A DNA stretch of 64,000 nucleotides from Massilia sp. TS11. GTDB lineage: Bacteria; Pseudomonadota; Gammaproteobacteria; Burkholderiales; Burkholderiaceae_D. Positions within the stretch are counted from its first letter, which is position 1. The number at the start of each line of letters is the position of its first letter. This document shows, piece by piece, positions 18,442-27,237 of the stretch. The position numbers were made by a program, and so were the translations under genes. The notes below the pieces were generated by a model, which was not told the origin of the DNA, did no database searches, and saw only the letters and a program-made list of their open reading frames with translations. The stretch is from contig NZ_JAKLTS010000002.1 of assembly GCF_022012445.1 (NCBI RefSeq), forward strand, positions 310,001 through 374,000, read 5' to 3'.

Positions 18442-19800
18442 ATGACTGACCGCCAGCCCCCCGCCGGGCTGCGCCAGCGCGCGCTTGCGCTGGCCATCGC
18501 CGCGACCCTGTGTGCGCCCGCCTTTGGGGCGAGCAAAGAGGCGCAGAAAGTGGCTGACCTCGAAAAGAAGCTTGAGGCCAGCATGAAAATGATCGAGCAG
18601 CTCAATGCCCGCCTCGCGCAGCTGGAGCAGAGCAAGGCCGACGCCCGCAGCGTCGACAGCGCTAGCGCCACGCTCCAGGCCAGCCTGACCAAGGCCAGCG
18701 CCGAGGCCAGCGCCGCCGCCGTCGCCGCGGCCGCCGCCGACAGCCGCGCCACCAGTGTCGAAACCAGCCTGGTCCAGATGCAGGACGCCAGCGCGCGCGC
18801 CGCCGCCACAGCCGGGGTGCCGCTGCACGGCTTCATGGATGTCGGCTATGTCCAGTCGAACCGCAAGGCCGCCGACGGCCGCAAGAGCGGCTTCACGCTC
18901 GGTTCCTTCGACCTGTATCTGACCCCCGAGCTCGGCGGCCGCGTGAAGAGCCTGATCGAACTGAATTTCGAGCACGCCGAGGACGGCAGCCTCGGCACCG
19001 ACCTCGAACGCCTGCAGTTCGGCTACACCTTCGACAATGAGATGACCCTGTGGCTGGGCCGCTTCCATACGCCCTATGGCTACTGGAACACGGCCTTCCA
19101 CCACGGCGCCCAGATCCAGAACGCGATCAGCCGCCCGCGCTTCCTGAATTTCGAGGACAACGGCGGCATCCTGCCGGCCCACTCGGTCGGCCTGTGGGCC
19201 AGCGGCCAGGTGCGCAGCGGCGACGGCAAGCTCGCCTACGACGCCTATCTGGCCAATGGCTCCTCGGTCAAGGACGGCGAGCTGCGCTTCAACTCCGTGC
19301 GCGACGACAACAGCAACAAACTGCTGGGCGCCACCCTCAAGTACAGCTTCGGCGGCGCCGCCGAGGGCCTGAGCCTGGGTGTGCATGGTTTCCAGCAGCA
19401 GGTGCCCCTGAACGGCACTGCCCAGGTCAGCCGTGAGCGCATGCTCGGCGGTTTCGCCCTGTTCGACAACGATGACTGGGAAGTGCTGAGCGAGTACTAC
19501 CACTTCAATAACGCCAATCCGGGCGGCGCGGCCCACAGCAGCTGGGCCGGCTATGCCCAGGCCGGGCGCAGCCTCGATCCGGCCGTGCTGGCCTTTGTGC
19601 GCTGGGAGAAAGCCAGCCTGAACGGGCGCGACGCCCTGTTCAGCGCGCTCGACGCCGGCCGCTCCTACACGCGCAGCGCGTTCGGCCTGCGCTACACCAT
19701 CAATCCCAAGACCGTGCTGAAGTTCGAGCTGAACCGGACCGACGATGCACGCGAGGGGCGCTACAACGAAGCCGCCGTCCAGGCCGCGCTGCGTTTCTGA
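18442..19800 (+). CDS. Outer-membrane porin with N-terminal coiled coil (OprO/P-like)
   Basis: A 452-residue protein with signal peptide (LALAIAATLCAPAFGA), then a coiled coil (VADLEKKLEASMKMIEQLNA) and an Ala-rich stretch likely to span the periplasm, then a beta-barrel (LHGFMDVGYVQSN, SFDLYLTPELGGRVKSLIE, LWLGRFHTPYGYW) ending in an aromatic C-terminus, ALRF. It resembles OprO/OprP-type (phosphate-selective family) porins. The ATG at 18442 was chosen because GGAGA precedes it and a signal peptide follows; the frame extends further upstream without either. A PstS-like gene follows within ten bases, supporting a solute-uptake role. Confidence 0.8.
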   Translation: MTDRQPPAGLRQRALALAIAATLCAPAFGASKEAQKVADLEKKLEASMKMIEQLNARLAQLEQSKADARSVDSASATLQASLTKASAEASAAAVAAAAADSRATSVETSLVQMQDASARAAATAGVPLHGFMDVGYVQSNRKAADGRKSGFTLGSFDLYLTPELGGRVKSLIELNFEHAEDGSLGTDLERLQFGYTFDNEMTLWLGRFHTPYGYWNTAFHHGAQIQNAISRPRFLNFEDNGGILPAHSVGLWASGQVRSGDGKLAYDAYLANGSSVKDGELRFNSVRDDNSNKLLGATLKYSFGGAAEGLSLGVHGFQQQVPLNGTAQVSRERMLGGFALFDNDDWEVLSEYYHFNNANPGGAAHSSWAGYAQAGRSLDPAVLAFVRWEKASLNGRDALFSALDAGRSYTRSAFGLRYTINPKTVLKFELNRTDDAREGRYNEAAVQAALRF

Positions 19801-19809
19801 GGAGGCCGC

Positions 19810-20214
19810 ATGACATTCCCATTCCAGAAACTGAGCGTTGGCCTGATCGCCCTTGGCCTGAGCCTGTCGGCCTGGGCCGGCGAGCTGTATGTGATCACCC
19901 ACCCGGGCGTGAAGGTCGAGGCGGCCGACGTGCGCGACATCTTCCTCGGCGATAAGCAGATCGCCGGCGGCACCAAGCTGGTCCCGCTCGACAACGCGGC
20001 CGCCCAGAAGGACTTCCTGGCCAAGGTGATGAGCCTGGACGCCGGCAAGTACGGCACCATCTGGGCCAAGAAGGGCTTCCGCGAGGGCCTCAATCCGCCG
20101 CCGCTCAAGGGCGGCGACGCCGACGTGCTCAATGCGGTCAAGTCGACCCCGGGCGCGGTCGGCTACGTGACGGCCAAGCCGGCCGGCGGCGTGAACGTGG
20201 TCCAGAAGTACTGA
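19810..20214 (+). CDS. Small PstS-like periplasmic substrate-binding protein
   Basis: The 134-residue protein has a signal peptide (LIALGLSLSAWAGE) and a short phosphate-binding-protein-like core (VEAADVRDIFLGDKQIAGG and TPGAVGYVTAKPAGGVNVVQ). It is about half the size of a standard PstS, typical of the short PstS-like proteins found beside porins and signalling genes without a cognate permease. GGAGG precedes the start and the porin stop is nine bases away. It may deliver a ligand signal to the chemoreceptor encoded downstream; that is inference. Confidence 0.75.
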   Translation: MTFPFQKLSVGLIALGLSLSAWAGELYVITHPGVKVEAADVRDIFLGDKQIAGGTKLVPLDNAAAQKDFLAKVMSLDAGKYGTIWAKKGFREGLNPPPLKGGDADVLNAVKSTPGAVGYVTAKPAGGVNVVQKY

Positions 20215-20224
20215 GCGCGCGGCC

Positions 20225-20596
20225 ATGACGCGGGCGGCGCAGGTGCTGATCGCCGACGACGACGTGCTGGTGCGCCAGCTGCTGGCCATGCTCGTGCGTT
20301 CGCTCGGCGCCCAGCCGGTGCTGGTCGAAGACGGCCAGCAGGCGCTCGACTGCCTGGCGCGCAGCCACTACGCGCTGGTGCTGCTCGACCTGATGATGCC
20401 GGTGCTCGACGGCGCCGCCACCCTGGCGCGCATCCGCGCACGCTGGGGGGCGGATGTGCTGCCGGTGGTGATGGTCACCGGGCATGACAGTGAGCTGGTC
20501 GCGCAGCGCCTGCGCGCGGCCGGCGCCAGCGCCTGTATCGGCAAACCCATCGATCTGCCCAGCACGCGCGCGCTGCTGCGGCCTTTCCTGTCCTGA
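20225..20596 (+). CDS. Single-domain response regulator (CheY-like)
   Basis: The 123-residue receiver has all key residues: acidic pocket LIADDDV, phosphoacceptor Asp in [13 protein letters not shown], Thr in VMVTGHD, and Lys in CIGKPI. No output domain follows, so it must act by protein contact, probably with the chemotaxis or kinase proteins encoded nearby. It starts ten bases after the PstS-like gene and is followed by a chemoreceptor gene 16 bases later, within one likely operon. Confidence 0.88.
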   Translation: MTRAAQVLIADDDVLVRQLLAMLVRSLGAQPVLVEDGQQALDCLARSHYALVLLDLMMPVLDGAATLARIRARWGADVLPVVMVTGHDSELVAQRLRAAGASACIGKPIDLPSTRALLRPFLS

Positions 20597-20612
20597 AACG
20601 GAGTGCACTGGT

Positions 20613-22628
20613 ATGCAACACCAATCGAATAGCCCTGAACTGCGCGCCTTGCTGGCTCCGCCGCCGGCCAGCAAGGACGGCCGCACCCTGTACGAGGCGC
20701 ATGGCGTGTTCGGGCCGGGCGTGCGCCTGATGCGCAATGTCAGTTTCGTCAGCAAGGCGCTGCTGATTTCCGCCCTGTTCGTGCTGACCATCGTCAGCCT
20801 GCTCTACCTGTATGTGACGGCTGCGCTCGAAACCCAGCAGGTAGCCAAGGACGAGCGCAAGGGCGTGGTCTACAACCTGGCCCTGTTCGATCTGCTCGAA
20901 CAGGCGCAGAACCTGCGCCGCGACGCCATCCTGGGCTTGGCCAGCGCACAGCCGCTGAGCGCGGCGGCTCAGCAGGCGCGCATCCAGCCGGCCCTGGCGC
21001 GCCTGGCCGACCTCGACAAACAGATCGGCGCCGACCTCGGCACCGAGAAGCTGCTGCCGGCCCTGAAGGACGGGCTCGGCAAGGCCCTGGCCCAGAGCGA
21101 TGCGCGCGCCGCCTACCGCGCCTACGGCCAGTGGGAGCAGCAAATCCTCGACGGCATCGATCTGGTCACGCGCACCTCGCAGCTGGCCCTCGATCCGGAG
21201 GAGACCTCCTACTACCTGATGCTGGCCGCGGCCGACCGCTTCCCCGACATGATCGAACCGGTGGCGCGCATGCTGACCACCGGCGCCAGCGCCATGGGCG
21301 GCCAGAAGACGCTCGATCCGATCCAGATGCAGGAGATGAATGCGGCCGAGACGGTCGTGGTGTTCACCGCCAAAAAGCTCGAGACCGACCTGCAGCAGGT
21401 CAATGCGCACGGCCGCGTGCTCGACGCCGACAAGATGATCGCCCCGGCCAATCAGGCCATCAAGGCCTTCCTCGCCCTGGCCGACAAGGACGTGATCGAC
21501 GCCGACGAGCTGCGCCCCGAGCGCCGCGCCGCCTACCTCGAGGCCGGCAAGCGCGCGATGGACGCCAACTTCGCGCTGGCGCGCCAGATGCTTGCCAGCC
21601 TCGACGATCTGCTCAAGGCGCGCCTCGAGTCCTCACAGCGGCGCATGCTGGCGCTGGGCGCCGGCGTCGGCCTGATCATCCTGGTCGCCGCCTACTTCTT
21701 TGCCTGCTTCTACCGCGCCACCCTGGGCGGTCTGCGCCTCGTTTCCCAGCATCTGCAGGAGATGGCCGAGGGCGACCTGCGCCGCCCGCCGGCCGACCCG
21801 CTCGGCAATGACGAACCGGCCTTCGTGATCCGCGACTTGCAGCGCACCTATACGGCCCTGCATGGGCTGATCCGGGTGGTGCGCCACTCGGCCCACGCGC
21901 TGTATGGCACCAGCGGCGAGATCACGCGCGCCAGCATGGACCTGTCGGCCCGCACCGAAGCGGCGGCCTCGGCGCTGGAACAGCAGGCGGCCACGATGGA
22001 GGAGATCGGCAGCACGGTCGGGAACAACACCGACCAGGTCGAAACGGCGGCCCGCTTCGCGCTCGACAATGAGCACAGCGCCGAAACGGGCGGCCAGATC
22101 ATCGCCGAAGTCGTCGATTCGATGCGCACCATCCACACCCATTCGGCCAAGATCAGCGACATCATCGGCGTCATCAATGGCATCGCCTTCCAGACCAATA
22201 TCCTGGCCCTGAATGCGGCCGTGGAGGCGGCGCGCGCCGGCGAGCAGGGACGCGGCTTTGCCGTCGTCGCCAGCGAGGTGCGCAATCTGGCCCAGCGCAG
22301 CGCGGCGGCGGCGGCCGAGATCAAGGAGCTGATCTCGAACAGCGTCAGCCAGGTCGGGCTGGGCACCGAGGTGGCCGAGAAGGCCGGTTCGGCCATGCAG
22401 GACATCGTCGCCAATGCGCGCAAGATCAAGGACTACCTGGGCGAAGTGGCGGCCACCTCGCGCGAACAGGCGCATGGGGTGCTGCAGGCCGGCGCCGCGA
22501 TTCAGGAGCTGGACCGCAACACCCAGGCGAATGCGGCCCTGGTCGAGGAAACCGCTTCCGCCTCGGCCATGCTGACCGAGCAGGCCGAGAAGCTGCAGCA
22601 GGAAATCGGCAAATTTAAGGTGGCCTGA
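20613..22628 (+). CDS. Methyl-accepting chemotaxis protein
   Basis: A 671-residue chemoreceptor. It has a cytoplasmic N-terminal tail, a first membrane helix ([20 protein letters not shown]), a large periplasmic helical sensor domain, a second helix ([20 protein letters not shown]), a HAMP region, and the highly conserved signalling hairpin ([20 protein letters not shown], then [20 protein letters not shown]). It should control CheA and flagellar or twitching motility. Start at 20613 follows ACGGAG. Linkage to the porin/PstS-like genes suggests it senses the same solute, directly or through the binding protein. Confidence 0.92.
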   Translation: MQHQSNSPELRALLAPPPASKDGRTLYEAHGVFGPGVRLMRNVSFVSKALLISALFVLTIVSLLYLYVTAALETQQVAKDERKGVVYNLALFDLLEQAQNLRRDAILGLASAQPLSAAAQQARIQPALARLADLDKQIGADLGTEKLLPALKDGLGKALAQSDARAAYRAYGQWEQQILDGIDLVTRTSQLALDPEETSYYLMLAAADRFPDMIEPVARMLTTGASAMGGQKTLDPIQMQEMNAAETVVVFTAKKLETDLQQVNAHGRVLDADKMIAPANQAIKAFLALADKDVIDADELRPERRAAYLEAGKRAMDANFALARQMLASLDDLLKARLESSQRRMLALGAGVGLIILVAAYFFACFYRATLGGLRLVSQHLQEMAEGDLRRPPADPLGNDEPAFVIRDLQRTYTALHGLIRVVRHSAHALYGTSGEITRASMDLSARTEAAASALEQQAATMEEIGSTVGNNTDQVETAARFALDNEHSAETGGQIIAEVVDSMRTIHTHSAKISDIIGVINGIAFQTNILALNAAVEAARAGEQGRGFAVVASEVRNLAQRSAAAAAEIKELISNSVSQVGLGTEVAEKAGSAMQDIVANARKIKDYLGEVAATSREQAHGVLQAGAAIQELDRNTQANAALVEETASASAMLTEQAEKLQQEIGKFKVA

Positions 22629-22640
22629 GGCCGGTGCCGC

Positions 22641-23957
22641 TCAGGGCAGGCGCAGCGTGAAGGTGCTGCCCTGGCCGAGCGCGCTGTCGAGCGTGATCTG
22701 CCCGCCCAGCAGCTGGGCCAGCTGCTGGCACAGGTAGAGGCCAAGGCCGGCCCCTTCGGCATGCCGCGTGGTCGAGCCGTCGACCTGGGAGAAGGCCTGG
22801 AACAGGCGCGCCTGATCGGCCGCGGCGATGCCCTGGCCGGTGTCGCTGATGGCCAGGCACAGGCCCGGGCCGGGCGGCGCGAGCTGCACGCGCACGCGCC
22901 CCTGCTCGGTAAATTTGAGGCCGTTGCCGACCAGGTTCAGCACGATCTGTGTCAGGGCGCGGCGGTCGGTCTGCACGGTCACCGGGTCGGGCGGCAGATC
23001 GAGTTCGAGCGCCAGGCCCTTTTGCGCGGCCAGCGGGCGCAAACTTTCGACGGCTTCCATCAGCAGTGGCTGGCAATGCACGGGCTCCGGATGCAGGCTC
23101 ATTTTGCCGGCCTCGATCTTGGCCACGTCGAGAATGTCGTTGATCAGCGAGAGCAGGTGGCGCGCCGAGGCGCGGATCGTGTTCAGCTGCTTCTCCTGCT
23201 CGCCCGTCAGCGGACCGGGCAGCTTCATCAGCAGGGCGCCGGTGAAGCCGATGATGGCGTTCAGCGGTGTGCGCAGCTCGTGCGACATATTGGCGATGAA
23301 GGCCGACTTCATGCGGCTGGCCTCGGCCAGTTCCATGTTCTTGACGGCGATTTCGCGGTTGGTCGCCTCGAGCTCGGCCGCGTGCTGGGCCAGGCGCATA
23401 TTCAGATCGAGCACCTGGCGCTCGCGCGTCTGCAGCTCGCTGTTGACCTGCACCGCCTGTTCGTAGGTCGAGATCAGCAGGTCGAGAATCTGCTGCGGGG
23501 CCGCCTCGATCCGGTATTCCTGCCCGCCCATGGCCAGCGCAATGCCGCGCCCGGCGCCATCCTGCTCGCGCAGGTCCTGGTTGGCCAGCAGCTGGCGGAT
23601 GCGCGCCAGCAGATAATCGTCGGCATACGGCTTGCGGATGAAGTTGTCGGCGCCCGACTCCAGGCCCTTGATGATGTCCTGGGCGTCGTTCAGGGCCGTC
23701 ACCAGGATCACCGGCACCTGGCGCAGGGCCGGGTCGGCCTTGATGGCGCGGCACAGCGCATAGCCATCCATCTCGGGCATCACGATGTCGGACAGCACCA
23801 GGCGCGGGCGCTGCTCGGCAATGGCGGCCAGTGCGCGCACGCCATTGCCGGCCACGCGGCCGTGCCAGCACTGGGCGTCGATCAGCCGGCGCAGGCGTTC
23901 GGCCTGGGTCGGGCTGTCTTCCACGATCAGGATATCGATCTTGTCGTTCTCAGCCAT
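22641..23957 (-). CDS. Receiver-histidine kinase hybrid protein
   Basis: The protein (438 residues from this start) begins with a receiver (ILIVEDSPTQAERLRRLIDA; phosphoacceptor in LVLSDIVMPEMDG; Lys in FIRKPYADDY), then a coiled linker (QVNSELQTRERQVLDLNMRL), a HisKA box (AFIANMSHELRTPLNAIIGF) and a HATPase domain (LNLVGNGLKFTEQ, DTGQGI, GAGLGLYL). It has no membrane segment, so it is cytoplasmic. The order receiver-kinase is typical of proteins that pass phosphate from another kinase or integrate it. GGAAG precedes the ATG at 23957; a Met four codons upstream is an alternative. It converges on the chemoreceptor gene. Confidence 0.88.
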   Translation of the reverse strand: MAENDKIDILIVEDSPTQAERLRRLIDAQCWHGRVAGNGVRALAAIAEQRPRLVLSDIVMPEMDGYALCRAIKADPALRQVPVILVTALNDAQDIIKGLESGADNFIRKPYADDYLLARIRQLLANQDLREQDGAGRGIALAMGGQEYRIEAAPQQILDLLISTYEQAVQVNSELQTRERQVLDLNMRLAQHAAELEATNREIAVKNMELAEASRMKSAFIANMSHELRTPLNAIIGFTGALLMKLPGPLTGEQEKQLNTIRASARHLLSLINDILDVAKIEAGKMSLHPEPVHCQPLLMEAVESLRPLAAQKGLALELDLPPDPVTVQTDRRALTQIVLNLVGNGLKFTEQGRVRVQLAPPGPGLCLAISDTGQGIAAADQARLFQAFSQVDGSTTRHAEGAGLGLYLCQQLAQLLGGQITLDSALGQGSTFTLRLP

Positions 23958-24024
23958 GCGCGCTTCCATCTTGGGGTGAACCGATTCTACCGCGAAGCCG
24001 CCAGCCCAGGTCGTACTGACAGCG

Positions 24025-24759
24025 TCACGCCGGACCCTGGAAGCCGCCGGCGCGGTAGGTCAGCACCAGGGTATCGCGGTAGCCGTCCGGGCCGGTGGCC
24101 TGGATCGGCGTCGATTCATGGATCACGCGGCTGTCGTCGAGCAGCAGCAGGGTCCAGGGTTCGAGCATGGTGAAGCGCTGGCCAGCCGGGCCGTCGGCCG
24201 CGAACACGCGCGTCTCGCCGCCCTTGATGTGGTGGCGTCCGACCAGCAGCACGGCGACCAGATCGACACCGTCGCGGTGCGCGCCTTCGGGCGTGGGGCG
24301 GCCGATGCCGTCGCGCGTATCGATGCGGAACTGGTGCGCCTCGATATACCAGGGCTGTTCGCCGCGCAGGCGCGAAACCGTGTTTCCGAGGGCCGTGAGC
24401 AGGCGCGGCCAGGCCGGCAGGGCCAGCGTGGCCGGCTCGACCGGCGCAAACAGGCGCTGCATGCCGCCGTGCAGGGCGTTGTATTCGACCGACTGCCAGT
24501 GCGGCCGGTGCGGCTGCAGGGCCAGCTCGGCGCCGCGCTGGATGAAGCAGGCGTGGCGGCGGTGGCGGTAGCGCCCGCCGTCCTTCAGAAAAGCGTCGGC
24601 TTCCAGGTGCTGCCAGCTGGGCAGCAGGGCGTCGAGATCGGCGTGGCGCAGGCCAGCCAGCGTGCACAGGTCGTCCGGGTGGACGATCGCGTAGCCCAGC
24701 TCGCGCAGATCATGGTCGATGCGGGCCGGATGGGTGTAAGGGGGGCTCGGAGATTTCAT
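24025..24759 (-). CDS. 2OG-Fe(II) dioxygenase family protein
   Basis: A 244-residue protein resembling the 2OG-Fe dioxygenase family that includes amino-acid hydroxylases (BsmA/IDO-like). The likely iron ligands are HRD in PEGAHRDGVDLVAVLLVGRH and the distal His in DDSRVIHESTPIQA, with Arg in GYRDTLVLTYRAGGF for 2-oxoglutarate. It should hydroxylate a small molecule, perhaps a free amino acid; the substrate is not evident. It is flanked by the hybrid kinase and the TonB-receptor operon with short gaps and may be a stand-alone gene. Confidence 0.78.
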   Translation of the reverse strand: MKSPSPPYTHPARIDHDLRELGYAIVHPDDLCTLAGLRHADLDALLPSWQHLEADAFLKDGGRYRHRRHACFIQRGAELALQPHRPHWQSVEYNALHGGMQRLFAPVEPATLALPAWPRLLTALGNTVSRLRGEQPWYIEAHQFRIDTRDGIGRPTPEGAHRDGVDLVAVLLVGRHHIKGGETRVFAADGPAGQRFTMLEPWTLLLLDDSRVIHESTPIQATGPDGYRDTLVLTYRAGGFQGPA

Positions 24760-24782
24760 GCCCTAAGGCTAACACCTTTGGC

Positions 24783-26750
24783 TCAGAAGCGTTGGACCAG
24801 GGCCAGCCGCAGACTGCGCGGTTCGAGCGGATGGAAGTGAATCCCGTCCACGGCTTGCGCCTCGTTGCGCAGGCGCGACGTGTACACATAGTCGATCGCG
24901 CTGTCGCGCCGGTTGGTCAGATTGAAGACCTCGAGTTCCAGCGTGGGGCCGCTGCGCCAGGCATAGGCGAGGCGGGCGTTCACCGTGCTGCTGGCCTGCG
25001 AACGCCAGACCCCGTCTTCGCTGAGGGCGCGCGGCCCGAACCAGCGCAGGCGCAGCGCGCCCGACCACGGCCCGCCCGGGGCCAGACGCAGGGCCAGTGC
25101 GCCAACCCCGGCCACGGCGCCCGGCAGCTCGCCCCCGTCGCGATAGCTGGCGCGCGCCAGCGCCAGATCGGCATCGAGCTGGATGCCGCGCGCGAGCAGC
25201 AGATAGCTCGAAAGTTCAACGCCGCGCCGGCGGCTGGCGCCGCGCGCCTCGGTGCTGCCCTGGTCGCCGAGCCAGACCAGTTCCGAGGCCAGATCGAGCT
25301 GGTACAGGGCCGCGCTCAGGCTCCAGCGCGGGCTGAGCGCGGCGCGCCAGCCCAGTTCCGCCGCGTGCGCGCGCACCAGGCCGGGCGCATCGGCGCCAAG
25401 CACGGTGCGCGCATCATTGCTGTGAAAGCCGCCGCCCAGATTCAGATACAGCTCGCTGGCCGGGCCGGGCGCATACACGGCCGACAGCGTGGGGCTGGCG
25501 ATCTGTTCGGCGCGGCTGCCCTGGCCGCGCACGGCGAAGCGGTAGTGGTCCAGGCGCAGGCCGCCGGCCAGCCGCCACGGCCCGTACCAGCGCAGGCTGG
25601 CTTCGGCATAGGCGGCCGCGCTCGATTCGCGCAGATGGTCGGCGCGCAGCACGGCCAGGGTCTGGCGCGCCTCGGTACTGCGCAGGCCATTGAAGACATT
25701 GTCGTGCTGGCCCTGCAGGCCCAGCGTCAGGTCGAGCCGCCGTCCCTGGTCGTGGGTGTGCCAGGTGTGGGCCGCATCGATGCCACTGGTGACGCGCTGG
25801 TCGGGCTGGGCGAACTGGTCGCCATGCACAGGGTCGTTCAGGTAGTAGCTGAAGTTCGAATACAGATCGAGCGTGGCGCGCACGACATAGGCGCTGACGG
25901 CGCTGGCGCTGTCGGCATCGCTGCGGCGCCAGCGCCACGACAGGCTGGCGCGCGTGCTGGCGCCGCCATCGCTCGGATCGACCGCGTCGAAGCGCCCCAG
26001 CGTCCCGGCCTGCACGGCGCGCAGCGGGATCTGGTCGGTCGCCATCCAGTGCGCCTGCTGCAGCATGGCGCTGAGCGACCAGCCATTGTTGGCAAAGCCC
26101 TCGCTGTAGCGCAGCACGGCATTCAGCTTGCGGTAGCCCTCGGGTGTGGTGAACGGGCCGTCCTTGGCCACTGCCTCCAGCGCCGTCAGCAGACTGCCGC
26201 CGGCGGCATCCGGGCTGGCCGCCAGCAGCACGCGCCGGTAGCCCTGCTGGCCGGCGCTGGCGCTGAACACGGCCTGGGGCAGGCGGTCGGCATAGCGGAT
26301 ATCGGCGCCGCCGGCCGCGCTGAAGTCGCCAGCGCGCGCGCTGTACGGGCCTTTGCGGTAATCGATGCGCGCCACCAGTTCCGGGATCAGCACGTTCAGA
26401 TCGGTCCAGCCCTGGCCATGCGCATGGCTGCGCTGATTGAGCGGCATGTCGTCGAGCGTGGTGCGCAGATCGGTGCCGTGGTCGAGATTAAAGCCGCGCA
26501 GGTAGAACTGGTTGGCCTTGCCTTCGCCGCTGTGCTGGCTGACCACCATGCCCGGGATCCCTTCGAGCAGTTCGCCGGGCCGGTAGACCGGGCGCGCGGC
26601 CAGCTCCTTCTGGGTCAGGCTGCCGGCGCTGGCGGCGTCCAGCACCCCGAGCTGGCTGGCGCGCGCGCCTTCGACCAGCACGCGCTGGACGATCTCGTCG
26701 TCGGCGCTGGCGGCACGCGCGAGCAGCAGCAGGAGCCAGGGCCAGCGCAT
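24783..26750 (-). CDS. TonB-dependent outer-membrane receptor
   Basis: A 655-residue receptor: short signal peptide (WLLLLLARAASAD), plug domain (PGELLEGIPGMVVSQHSGEG, NQFYLRGFNLDHGTDLRTTL, and a GPYSARAGDFSAAGGADI stretch), then a beta-barrel ending in an aromatic residue (LRLALVQRF). It should import a ligand across the outer membrane with TonB energy; the ligand is unknown. It starts one base after the DUF6702-like gene stop, so the three genes from the M1 peptidase down to here form one minus-strand operon. Confidence 0.9.
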   Translation of the reverse strand: MRWPWLLLLLARAASADDEIVQRVLVEGARASQLGVLDAASAGSLTQKELAARPVYRPGELLEGIPGMVVSQHSGEGKANQFYLRGFNLDHGTDLRTTLDDMPLNQRSHAHGQGWTDLNVLIPELVARIDYRKGPYSARAGDFSAAGGADIRYADRLPQAVFSASAGQQGYRRVLLAASPDAAGGSLLTALEAVAKDGPFTTPEGYRKLNAVLRYSEGFANNGWSLSAMLQQAHWMATDQIPLRAVQAGTLGRFDAVDPSDGGASTRASLSWRWRRSDADSASAVSAYVVRATLDLYSNFSYYLNDPVHGDQFAQPDQRVTSGIDAAHTWHTHDQGRRLDLTLGLQGQHDNVFNGLRSTEARQTLAVLRADHLRESSAAAYAEASLRWYGPWRLAGGLRLDHYRFAVRGQGSRAEQIASPTLSAVYAPGPASELYLNLGGGFHSNDARTVLGADAPGLVRAHAAELGWRAALSPRWSLSAALYQLDLASELVWLGDQGSTEARGASRRRGVELSSYLLLARGIQLDADLALARASYRDGGELPGAVAGVGALALRLAPGGPWSGALRLRWFGPRALSEDGVWRSQASSTVNARLAYAWRSGPTLELEVFNLTNRRDSAIDYVYTSRLRNEAQAVDGIHFHPLEPRSLRLALVQRF

Positions 26751-26751
26751 C

Positions 26752-27237
26752 TCAGGGCAGGGGCAGGGTGGGGCTCTGGCGCGTGAAGGTCAGGCTGCGC
26801 ACGGCGGCGCCGCTGCCCAGGTTCACGGTATTGACCTGATCGGCCAGGAAGTCGGTGAGGATGGCATTGCGCACGCTGGCGATCTGCTCGAGCCGGGCGC
26901 CCGGCAGTTCGAGGTAGACGCGCAGGGCTTCGGTATCGACCTGGATGCCGAGCCAGCGCAGCGGCAGGGCTTTGCCATCGCGCCCGAGCAGGGCGAAGCG
27001 CGGTTCCAGGTAGCGCCGCAGCAGGGCTTCATCCTCCGGCTGCGACCAGTCGACCTCGCGCTGGTAGAGGTTGAGCATCAGCTGCTCGAGGTCGTGGGCC
27101 ATCAGGGTGTGCACCACTTCCAGGCTCTCGCTCCGCGCATTGAAGCTGATGTCGGTGAGGGCCGCATGGAAGCGGTGCGCATGCGCCTGGCCCACGCCCA
27201 GCAGCAGGGCGAGGGCCAGAAAACGGCGCCGTGTCAG
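26752..27237 (-). CDS. DUF6702-like exported protein, probable CTG start
   Basis: The mature part starts HRFHAALTDISFNARSESLE, the pattern of DUF6702-type proteins (His-rich start and small soluble domain). The first ordinary start codon in frame is a GTG at 27195, but that would cut off a clear signal peptide, TRRRFLALALLLGVGQAHA, lying directly upstream in the same frame. The only plausible initiator ahead of it is CTG at 27237, which overlaps the stop of the M1 peptidase gene (CTGA); no ATG, GTG or TTG occurs in frame for many codons further up. I therefore extend the gene to 27237; the start is tentative. The gene sits between a peptidase and a TonB receptor. Confidence 0.6.
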   Translation of the reverse strand: MTRRRFLALALLLGVGQAHAHRFHAALTDISFNARSESLEVVHTLMAHDLEQLMLNLYQREVDWSQPEDEALLRRYLEPRFALLGRDGKALPLRWLGIQVDTEALRVYLELPGARLEQIASVRNAILTDFLADQVNTVNLGSGAAVRSLTFTRQSPTLPLP

